In this document: piece by piece, positions 9,570-17,071 of the stretch
How positions within the stretch are numbered: position 1 is the first letter of the stretch
Layout: each line of letters opens with the position of its first letter
NCBI RefSeq assembly: GCF_028595955.1
Contig: NZ_JANHJP010000002.1
Span: 27,441-91,440 of the forward strand
Source of the DNA: Columbia Basin potato purple top phytoplasma
GTDB taxonomy: Bacteria > Bacillota_I > Bacilli_A > Acholeplasmatales > Acholeplasmataceae
Reading direction: 5' to 3'
DNA: 64,000 nt
Notes under the pieces: model-generated
Seen by the model: the letters and a program-made list of their open reading frames with translations, nothing else
What the model was told of the DNA's origin: nothing
Databases searched by the model: none
Program-made: the position numbers and the translations under genes

Positions 9570-11501
9570 ATGATTAATATTCAATTTAAAAAAGATTTGA
9601 TACAAAAGTTTTCTAAAGGCATTAATATTTTAGAAATTATACAACAAAATAAAATGACATTTTCTCAAAAACCTATAGCAGCTTATTTTAATAATAAATT
9701 AATTGGTTTAAGAACAAAATTAGAAAAAGATGGCTTTTTAGAAGTTATTACATCAGATAGACAAGAAAGTTTGAAGATTTTAAATTATAATACAACTTTA
9801 TTAATGGCTCAAGCTATTCAAAGAATTTATCCTAATGCTCTTTTGGTAAAAGGTTTATGTCATAAAGATGGTTTTTATTATGAAGTAGATTTCCAAAATA
9901 TTAACTTTTCTCATAATGATTTACCTAATATAGAAAAAGTAATGCATCAAATTGTTGAAGAAAAACTAGATATTATTCCGAAAAATATAATTTATAAAGG
10001 AGCATATGAACAATTTGCTTTTAATAAATATAAATTAAAAATACTTCAAAAAATGAAAGATAAGGAATTTATTAATATTTGTTCTTGTCAAAATTTCGAA
10101 GATTTAAATTTTGATAACGTTCTTTTAACAAATACTAATATTATGAAACATTTTAAGTTATTAAAAATATCTGGTTCTTATTTTGAAGGAAATATAAAAA
10201 ATTCTGTTTTAACAAGAATTTATGGAGTATCTTTCTTTAATAAGAAAGATTTGAAACAATATTTAGATTTGTTGAAAGATAGAGAACAAAGAGATCATAA
10301 AAATATTAACAAAGAACAAAATTTATTTATGTTATCTTCAGAAGTGGGTTTAGGATTGCCTTTTTGGTTACCAAAAGGAGCTACTATTAGACGTATTATA
10401 GAAAGATATATTACTGATAAAGAATTAAGTTATGATTATCAACATGTTTATACTCCTATTTTAGCTAATACTAAATTGTATCAAACCTCAGGACATTTAG
10501 AACTTTATAAAGAAAATATGTTTCCTATAATGGAATTACCTAATGAAGAAAAATTAGTTTTAAGGCCCATGAATTGTCCCCATCATATGATGATTTTTAA
10601 AAAACAATTACGTAGTTATAAAGATTTGCCTATTAAAATTGCAGAATTGGGTATGATGCATCGTTATGAACATTCAGGCGCTGTATCTGGTTTACAAAGA
10701 ACAAGAGAAATGACTTTGAACGATGCTCATATTTTTATCCATGAAGAGCAAATCAAAGAACAAATTACTCAAATTATTCAATTTATTTTAGAAGTTTATA
10801 AAGATTTTGAAATCACAAAATATAATTTTAATTTAAGCACTAGAGATATCTTAAATAAAGATAAATATTTTGATAATGATCTTATTTGGGATAAATCAGA
10901 AACTTTTTTACGAGAAATTTTAAAAGAAAATAATATTTCTTATAAAGAAGTTCCAGGCGATGCTGCTTTTTATGGTCCTAAGTTAGATATTCAAGTTTTA
11001 ACTGCTTTGGAAAATGAAGAAACTTTATCAACAATTCAATTAGATTTTTTGTTACCGCAAAAATTTAATTTGAAATATATAGGTCGAGATAATAAAGAAT
11101 ATACTCCTATTGTTATTCATAGGGCTATTATTTCTACTTTAGAAAGATTTATTTCTTATTTAATAGAAAAAAATAAAGGTATTTTACCTTTATGGATTAC
11201 TCCAGTACAAGTTATTCTGATTCCTGTCCATAATCAAATTCATTTATCATATGCTAAAAAAATAAAAGATTTATTAGTTAAAAATAATTTTAGAGTAGAA
11301 TTAAATGATAAAGACTTTAGTTTAGGTTATAAAATAAGACAAGCACAAAAAAATAAAATCCCTTATCAAATAGTTATAGGTGATAAAGAAATGAATAATG
11401 AAACTCTAACTTTTAGAAAATATCAAAGTACTAAAAGAGAGACCCTTCGTAATGAAGAATTTATTCAAATGTTAAATAAAATTATTTTAGGTAAAAAATA
11501 A
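9570..11501 (+). CDS. thrS: Threonine--tRNA ligase with a degenerate editing site
   Basis: Class IIa synthetase charging tRNA-Thr. Domain order is TGS (about 1-60), N2 editing domain (about 61-235), catalytic core (about 240-535) with the zinc-site region LRPMNCPHHMM, motif 2 MMHRYEHSG and motif 3 VIHRAIISTLERF, then the anticodon-binding domain (about 545-643, beginning ITPVQVILIPV). In the N2 domain the family motif HxxxH reads Y73-x3-L77 and the second motif CxxxH reads C171-x3-N175, so three of the four residues that line the seryl-tRNA editing pocket in characterised ThrRSs are replaced. The aminoacylation core looks intact. A strong hairpin follows at 11544-11580. Confidence 0.95.
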   Translation: MINIQFKKDLIQKFSKGINILEIIQQNKMTFSQKPIAAYFNNKLIGLRTKLEKDGFLEVITSDRQESLKILNYNTTLLMAQAIQRIYPNALLVKGLCHKDGFYYEVDFQNINFSHNDLPNIEKVMHQIVEEKLDIIPKNIIYKGAYEQFAFNKYKLKILQKMKDKEFINICSCQNFEDLNFDNVLLTNTNIMKHFKLLKISGSYFEGNIKNSVLTRIYGVSFFNKKDLKQYLDLLKDREQRDHKNINKEQNLFMLSSEVGLGLPFWLPKGATIRRIIERYITDKELSYDYQHVYTPILANTKLYQTSGHLELYKENMFPIMELPNEEKLVLRPMNCPHHMMIFKKQLRSYKDLPIKIAELGMMHRYEHSGAVSGLQRTREMTLNDAHIFIHEEQIKEQITQIIQFILEVYKDFEITKYNFNLSTRDILNKDKYFDNDLIWDKSETFLREILKENNISYKEVPGDAAFYGPKLDIQVLTALENEETLSTIQLDFLLPQKFNLKYIGRDNKEYTPIVIHRAIISTLERFISYLIEKNKGILPLWITPVQVILIPVHNQIHLSYAKKIKDLLVKNNFRVELNDKDFSLGYKIRQAQKNKIPYQIVIGDKEMNNETLTFRKYQSTKRETLRNEEFIQMLNKIILGKK

Positions 11502-11543
11502 ATTTTTTTATTAGATAAGTTAAAATTATTAATAAAAATATCT

Positions 11544-11580
11544 AAAAGACTTAACTTTTTAAAGTTAGGACTTTTATTTT
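11544..11580 (+). terminator. Hairpin terminator after thrS
   Basis: AAAAG-A-CTTAACTTT pairs with AAAGTTAGG-A-CTTTT, giving about 14 paired positions with one internal mismatch, followed by ATTTTTT. It sits 43 nt after the thrS stop and probably ends the asnS-to-thrS transcription direction. Confidence 0.7.
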
Positions 11581-12166
11581 TTAAAATCATATAGTTATTT
11601 TTTGTTTTGTTTTAAATAAATTTTTTTTTATGAATTTTAATTCATGATAAATACAAGTTCAATCAGATACGAAAATATTTGAAAAAAATTTTATAATTAG
11701 CCGAACAATAAATAGTTATTAATAAAAACGTAATAGAAATTATATCGATCTAAAGAATTCTAATTGAAGAGCTCCAGAGAAACGGAACCATAGGAAAAAG
11801 ACTCAATTCTGTTTAAAAAAATATAATTTTATATGTGTTTATATTTTTTTAAAACAAATTGTTTTTTTAGTTAATAAATTTATTTATAAACTTATCCTAA
11901 GACAAAAAAATTAATTGTCAAAAAAAAAAAAAATTCTTTATTTAAAATTTTCAAAAAAATTTAAAATAAAGAAAAAAATAAAACATATATTATACTTTTA
12001 TAAGTCTTATGTCTTAATGTCTTACTAAGAATTACAGCTTTTCTTTTAATTGAAATATAAAAATTATATTTTGTCAAGTCTTTTATCAAAAAAAAAAAAA
12101 AAAAAAAATACACCAATGATTTTTAAAGTTTTTTCCTAAAAAGATTTAGGAAAGGAGATAAATAAT
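11581..12166. other. Non-coding stretch with poly(A)21 tract and a GC-richer patch
   Basis: No convincing coding frame. Two items stand out. A patch at about 11754-11812 is clearly less AT-rich than its surroundings (GAGCTCCAGAGAAACGGAAC) and contains AATTGA/TCAATT complementary ends; no RNA family was recognised. A run of 21 A residues spans 12088-12108, about 60 nt before a Shine-Dalgarno (AAAGGAGAT) that now leads into a broken gene. Shorter A runs occur near 11921. The stretch is the left part of a decayed accessory island. Confidence 0.5.
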
Positions 12167-12326
12167 ATTACAAACATTATCCAAAAACAGTTTAATGAAT
12201 TGGTTGAGGCCAAAGGAAATTATTATTTTATTAATTTTGCTTGTTTTGTGTCTGAATTTTTTTCTTATTTTTAGATATGATGCTATTAACATCTCTTTCT
12301 TCCGTCTTCTTAGATTTCATCAATAA
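12167..12326 (+). pseudogene. Remnant of a small accessory (PMU-type) protein
   Basis: After a good ribosome site (AAAGGAGAT at 12151-12159) the frame begins with ATT where ATG is expected and reads ITNIIQKQFNELVEAKGNY, continuing for about 34 codons to a TAG. A +1 T in a run of five T shifts the frame; in the neighbouring frame the protein continues RYDAINISFFRLLRFHQ to a TAA. The coherent sequence either side of the shift shows a once-functional gene of about 52 codons. The function is not recognised. A start-codon mutation plus a homopolymer frameshift indicate decay. Confidence 0.55.
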
Positions 12327-12337
12327 TTAATTATATT

Positions 12338-12476
12338 GGAAGTATTAACGCGACTAAAAAAACCAAAACCAAAAGTTAAGCATAATAATGAAATAAAGGA
12401 ACAAAAACGGAATAAAAATAAGCCAAAGGAACGAAAACCAAATTATTTATCAACATTAAAAGAAAAGGACAGATAA
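12338..12476 (+). pseudogene. Remnant encoding a Lys/Asn-rich tail
   Basis: Two short frames in different phases: LEVLTRLKKTKTKS, then after a shift NNEIKEQKRNKNKPKERKP followed by NYLSTLKEKDR and a TAA. The highly basic, low-complexity composition resembles the tails of small phytoplasma island proteins, but no function can be assigned. It lies directly upstream of the rarA-like gene. Confidence 0.4.
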
Positions 12477-12557
12477 TTACAATATTAATATTAAAATTTG
12501 ATAGAATATACTTATAAAAAAATTTAAATTAAAATTCGAATATACAAAGGAAAAAAA

Positions 12558-13811
12558 ATGTTTAAAAAACCATTAGCATTTGTTTTACGCCCGTCAACAA
12601 TAACTGATATCATTGGACAAAGCCATCTTATTAATGATCAAAATGGTATTATTTCGAGAATGTTAAAAAATAATTATGCCAGTTCTTTAATTTTTTATGG
12701 TGTTCCAGGTATTGGAAAAAGCAGTCTTGCCCAGGCATTAGCTAATGATTTAAAAATTGAATATGATATTTTTAATGCTACAATTGATAAAAAAACCAAG
12801 TTAGAAAAAATTATTCAAAAAGCATTAAATTTTAAAAAATTTATTATTATTGTAGAAGAAATTCATAGAATGAATAAAGATCGTCAAGATATTTTATTAC
12901 AATACTTAGAAAACGGTCATTTAATTATGTTTGCTTGTACTACTGAAAATCCATATTTTGTAATTAATCCAAGCGTTCGTTCAAGAGCCAATATCATTAA
13001 ATTAGAAAGAATTACGATCGAAGAAATGTTAAAAGGCTTGAATAAGTTGATTATTAATAAAAAATTACCATTAAACATTCTAAAAGATTCTTTATTATTA
13101 ATTTGTCAATTTTCTAACGGAGATTTACGTATTGCTATAAATATGTTAGAACTGTGCTTGCATTTATATCCTAAAGAACAAATTACAACAAAAATTATTA
13201 AACAAATTTCTTCATCAGCTAATTTAATAAATTTTAAAAATAACGATGAACATCATAATTTAAAATCAGCGTTACAAAAATCTATTCGAGGTAGCGATGT
13301 TGATGCAGCTTTACATTATTTTGCAAGATTATTAGCCAGTGGCGATCATGAAGCTTTATTAAGAAGAATGTTAATTACCGCTTATGAAGATATTGGATTA
13401 GCTAATCCAATGATTATTGTACATGTAAAAACAGCAATTGATGCTTTTCGTCAAATTGGATTGCCAGAAGGACGTATTCCTTTAGGGTTAGTAATTATTG
13501 AAATGTGTTTAAGCGAAAAATCAAATAGTGCTTATTTAGCAACTAATAAAGCTTATGAAGATATCCTAAAAGGTAATGTTTTTAATATACCAAAACATTT
13601 ACAAGATACTAGTTATAATTCAGCAAGTGAATTAGGTATTGGTTTTGGTTATAAATATCCTCATGATTTTCCAAATGATTATGTTAATCAACAATATTTA
13701 CCGCAAGAAATAAAAGAATTGATTTATTATAGACCTAAATTACACAGCGAGTATGAAAAAAAAATTAACAAAATACATAAAAAATTTAAACAAAATATAT
13801 ATTTTGTTTAA
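12558..13811 (+). CDS. rarA: RarA/MgsA-type AAA+ ATPase (phytoplasma 'mgs1')
   Basis: Relative of the clamp-loader-like recombination factor RarA (MgsA/WRNIP1), which acts at stalled replication forks. The N-terminus LAFVLRPSTITDIIGQSHL is family-typical, Walker A is GVPGIGKSS (about 48-56), Walker B region VEEIHRMNK (the usual DE is EE), sensor CTTENPYF, and the C-terminal tetramerisation part contains GSDVDAALHYFARLLASGD and EGRIPLGLVIIEMCLSEKS. 417 residues is full length, no frameshift is visible and AAAGGAAA precedes the ATG. It is the only intact gene of the 11.6-17 kb island; copies of this ATPase are known in phytoplasma mobile units, so it could be either the housekeeping gene or a mobile copy. 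Confidence 0.87.
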   Translation: MFKKPLAFVLRPSTITDIIGQSHLINDQNGIISRMLKNNYASSLIFYGVPGIGKSSLAQALANDLKIEYDIFNATIDKKTKLEKIIQKALNFKKFIIIVEEIHRMNKDRQDILLQYLENGHLIMFACTTENPYFVINPSVRSRANIIKLERITIEEMLKGLNKLIINKKLPLNILKDSLLLICQFSNGDLRIAINMLELCLHLYPKEQITTKIIKQISSSANLINFKNNDEHHNLKSALQKSIRGSDVDAALHYFARLLASGDHEALLRRMLITAYEDIGLANPMIIVHVKTAIDAFRQIGLPEGRIPLGLVIIEMCLSEKSNSAYLATNKAYEDILKGNVFNIPKHLQDTSYNSASELGIGFGYKYPHDFPNDYVNQQYLPQEIKELIYYRPKLHSEYEKKINKIHKKFKQNIYFV

Positions 13812-13966
13812 ATTTTTTAATAATTCTGATTGCAGTTGCTGGTTATAATATTGTTTTTTAGCAACAGAATTTATAAAAAAAGTTTTGAATTCGTTATGTG
13901 CTCTCTTCCTAGCTGATTAAATTATTAATTTGCTAATTTAAAATTGTATTTTTAAAAAATTATAGT

Positions 13967-14077
13967 GTGATTGGTGTTTATGTTCTTTTTTACAGAAATA
14001 ATAAAAAAATTAAAGAACAGAAAATAGTCGCTAAATTAGTATTTTTGTATTATTACAAAAAAAGCGCTTTATTTTAA
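13967..14077 (+). pseudogene. Fragment of a small membrane protein
   Basis: A short coherent frame VIGVYVLFYRNNKKIKEQK continuing to LYYYKKSALF and a TAA. It looks like the end of a transmembrane helix followed by a basic cytoplasmic tail, as in small island membrane proteins. Upstream (about 13820-13860, LIAVAGYNIVF) another hydrophobic piece in a different phase may be the lost N-terminal part. No start codon or ribosome site fits. Function unknown. Confidence 0.35.
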
Positions 14078-14268
14078 AATAATGATAAAAATTTTAAAAA
14101 TATTTTTATTTTTTGTTGATAATTTATTTTTTCAGCTAGAATAAAAGTAATTAATAAATAGTTTAATTTTGAAAATAAATATTTTTTTTATTTATCCTCA
14201 AATTTAATTTTTAAACGGTTCCTTTTGATGGCGTGTAGCCCGTTTTACATAAAAAGAGATTATAAATA

Positions 14269-14795
14269 ATGAATATATTAAAAATTAATATTAATCTTAG
14301 AAATAATAATAGATATAATTTTTATTTATTTGTTGATAAAAATTATGTTTTTTTATAACATCTAAAATAGACAAAATTATTGATAAAATTACTTATAAAA
14401 TAATATTCGTTTTCATAATTAAATTTAAAAAAATTTTGATATATTTAATAGAAAAAAAATTAAATGTTTGGATGATATGGAAAAAAAATTAATCAATTTC
14501 GTAAATTTTTAAAAAACAAAAATGTTTTAATAAAAGATCTCAAGAAAAATTGGGGCAATACAAAAGATATTTATAAAGCAATTTATTTAGATATAGAAAT
14601 ATTTAATATCAATTTTTGCAATATTAAAAATAATGAAACAGAATTAATATATGTTATAACTTTTTTATTTCAATTGAATCAAAAACTTTATCTAAATAAT
14701 GATAAAATGGTATAGCTCTTATAGTAAATTCTTTACGAAATAAATTATTTCAATTTATTGAAGAAATAAAAGACAAAAAAAACAAAAATAGATAA
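14269..14795 (+). pseudogene. Multiply frameshifted hypothetical gene
   Basis: A ribosome site (AAAAAGAGAT) and ATG at 14269 open a frame MNILKININLRNNNRYNFY that stops after 29 codons; the text continues in other phases as SKIDKIIDKITYKIIFVF, then at 14476-14715 as QFRKFLKNKNVLIKDLKKN and NWGNTKDIYKAIYLDIEIF, ending ...NDKMV, and finally as ALIVNSLRNKLFQFIEEIK to a TAA. At least three frame changes separate pieces that clearly belong together, so this is a dead gene of about 170 codons. No family was recognised. A weak inverted repeat AAACGG/CCGTTT lies just upstream at about 14213-14250. Confidence 0.5.
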
Positions 14796-15293
14796 ACATT
14801 TTATGAAAGAAAAATTTATAAAAATTTTGAATATATTTAAATCAATTGATGTAATAAAAAAGAAACATATTTTCATTTAATGGATAATTATGAAAAACAA
14901 ATAGAATTTATTGAATCGAACATTTTATTTAGGTATATAATTTCAAAAATTTTTTTATTTTTAAATTAAAAAAAACAATAAAAGGACTTTATAAAAAAAG
15001 ATTTAAATATATTTTTTATTCGTTAACAACATTAATAATATTTTTAATATTTCCTAATTACATAAATTTCCAAAATTTTGTTAGAATAGTTTCTTTTTGT
15101 TCAAAATTTTTTTAAAAATTTTTTCATGGCAAAAATAAATTTAACTAATTTAAGACAAATTAAAATAAAAAAATTATGATACTATGAACACAAATAATTA
15201 TAAAAAGAATAAAATACCAACTTTTTAATATAAAAAGAAGTTTGTGAACATAAAAAATAACTCAATAAAAAAATATATTTTTAATTGATTCAA
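14796..15293. other. Degraded island DNA without recognisable genes
   Basis: Only very short frames remain, such as MKEKFIKILNIFKSIDVIK near 14812, which look like further scraps of the preceding pseudogene or its neighbour. No RNA gene, insertion-sequence end or strong hairpin was seen. Confidence 0.35.
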
Positions 15294-15437
15294 CTATTTG
15301 AGAATAGTTATTAAATTAAATAAACTATCAACAATAATTTTTTTTGTTCTAATAAATTCCTTTCTTTTTTCCATTTTTTTTAAATTTTTTTCTTCTATTA
15401 TAATTTTTTTAAATAATTCGTTATCAGATAATTACAT
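15294..15437 (-). pseudogene. Remnant of a small hypothetical protein with an early stop
   Basis: On the minus strand AAAAGAGGCAAAAAATG leads to an ATG followed at once by TAA; after that stop the frame is open for 45 codons (LSDNELFKKIIIEEKNLKK, then MEKRKEFIRTKKIIVDSLF) to a TAG. A Shine-Dalgarno and start are in place and the second codon is now a stop, so this reads as a nonsense-inactivated small charged helical protein. Function unknown. Confidence 0.4.
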
Positions 15438-15617
15438 TTTTTGCCTCTTTTATTTAATCTATATCATAATATAAAATCAAATGTTGTCTTGTTTTCTTTT
15501 CAAATAAATCAATCTTTTTTAATATTTAATATGATTGGTATTCTATAACATTTTTTCTTTGTTATAATTGTAAAAAGGACATTTTAATTAAAAGTCATAA
15601 TTAAAGATGACGAAAAA

Positions 15618-15988
15618 CTAATATTCTTCGAAGACTTGTTGATATAATCTTTTATTTAAATCAACTATCGTATTTACTTTTGGTTCTTCTTTAAGATATA
15701 AAATTTTCTTTTGGAGACCAAAAGTATATTTCTTATTCATTTTTAAATCCATTTGAATTTTAAAAGGAGGATTTTTAACATTTTTGAAAAACTTCATTTT
15801 TTCATAAAGAACGGCATAATCAAGATATACATTTTGGTGATCAAGGTTATAATTGGTTTTTTTTGATGAAATAAATAAATCTTAAAAAAATTATTTTGAA
15901 TTAAAAAATTAATTATTTCTTTAAAATCATATAAATATTTATTCATTTTAAAATTTTCTTTTTGTTTTTGACTAATTTCTTTAAACAA
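15618..15988 (-). pseudogene. Frameshifted hypothetical protein
   Basis: The N-terminal half (MFKEISQKQKENFKMNKYL, on to FLIQNNFFKIYLFHQKK) ends in a run of A residues where the frame changes; the continuation in another phase reads NYNLDHQNVYLDYAVLYEKM, then MNKKYTFGLQKKILYLKEEP and finishes QQVFEEY-stop. Joined, it would encode about 120 residues. The slip lies in the run of seven T on the plus strand near 15854-15862. No domain was recognised. Confidence 0.5.
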
Positions 15989-15991
15989 AAA

Positions 15992-16037
15992 AAGTCAAAC
16001 CATTTTTTTATTAATTATAAAAAAAACAGTTTGACTT
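15992..16037. repeat. Inverted repeat, possible minus-strand terminator
   Basis: AAGTCAAAC at 15992-16000 pairs with GTTTGACTT at 16029-16037 around a 28-nt AT-rich loop that can extend the stem with T/A runs. Read on the minus strand it is followed by TTTTTTG. It sits just upstream of the frameshifted gene at 15618-15988, so it could end a transcript arriving from the right. Confidence 0.45.
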
Positions 16038-16307
16038 AAAATTTGACTTTAAATTTTATAAATTGAATTGTGTACTTAACCAAACATTTTATTTGCTTGT
16101 ATGATTTAGATAGAGACTGGACTGTAATATGCACAATGGAAACACAAATCTCAGTGTTGAATCTCAGTTTAATTTATCCATATTATAATAACTAAAACGT
16201 TCAAGAAGACAAAACCATCATGAAAGAGATGTTTTTTAAAAACTTGTTTTCTTAAACAATAATAAAGAAAAAGAACAAGAATTATCTTTTTAAAAAATAG
16301 GAATGAA

Positions 16308-16624
16308 ATGAAAAAAAATAATTTATTTGATAACTTTCTTTTTTTCTTAACTGGAGTAATTTATTGGTATATTTTTATATATGAATTTTTTTATTGAAAA
16401 TAATAAATCAGTAGAAACAATGAAAGCAATTAAAGAACCAGTAGAAAAAATTAAATATGTTAATAGACCTATAGAGGTTATAAAGTATGTTTTGATAGAT
16501 CAGTTGAGAAAATAGTTACAAAAACGGAGTATGTTGATTCAACTCCAGTCCCAAATCCGGATTAATTGACAAAGTAAGAAATCATATTTTAAATTCAACT
16601 AATTCAATTTATATAAAGACATAG
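16308..16624 (+). pseudogene. Decayed small membrane protein with a 'VDxPVEK' repeat region
   Basis: AATAGGAATGAA precedes an ATG opening MKKNNLFDNFLFFLTGVIYW, a transmembrane segment. After a first shift the text is ENNKSVETMKAIKEPVEKIK, YVNRPIEVIKYV, after a second shift DRSVEKIVTKTEYVDSTPVP with NPD, and after a third LIDKVRNHILNSTNSIYIKT and a TAG. The imperfect repeats (K-E-P-V-E-K-I, N-R-P-I-E-V-I, D-R-S-V-E-K-I, about every 10-12 residues) suggest an extracytoplasmic repeat stalk. The gene has at least three frameshifts and is dead. Such repeats recall phytoplasma island membrane proteins, but this is from memory and not a search. Confidence 0.5.
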
Positions 16625-17071
16625 ATAAAATATTGAATATTTTATCAAATCTTTTAATTTATAAAAAAAAGTAATTAATATAAATATGATGATAATTTAA
16701 ACCTTTTTTTAATTTTAATTTTTAAAATATTTTTTCTCTTTTTCTTTTTTCAAACCTTTTTATTCTTTCTTTATATGTTTTTTTCATCATAATAGTAATT
16801 ATTTTTTTATCTTGGAACGATTAATATTTTTTTACTTTTTTAAAAATGTTTGAAACTTTATTTTAATTTTTGCAACAAATTTTAGACGTTTTTATAGATG
16901 TGTTTGATATTATATTATCGGTCAATATTAAATATTGACATTACTTATCTTATAGTCTGAAATGAATTGAATCCTAATGATAGTTGGCATTGGATAAACT
17001 TATAGAAATAGCGAAAATGATTTTTAAAGTTACTTTCGGTTTTAGATCTTTTTTATATATTTTGTTTTTAT
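16625..17071. other. Non-coding right end of the decayed island
   Basis: AT-rich DNA without a convincing gene. A perfect 19-nt palindrome, GTCAATATT-A-AATATTGAC, lies at 16921-16939; its flanks show no promoter, so its meaning is open. A weak frame LALDKLIEIAKMIFKV starting near 16980 has no start signal. The stretch separates the island from the convergent protease gene. Confidence 0.4.

Noticed and set aside
14213..14250. AAACGG...CCGTTT element as a second group II domain V or a riboswitch
   Set aside because: It lacks the 34-nt domain V layout and no riboswitch consensus fits; kept only as a weak inverted repeat.
16921..16939. 19-nt palindrome as a repressor operator
   Set aside because: No promoter or intact gene adjoins it in the decayed island, so a regulatory role is unsupported.
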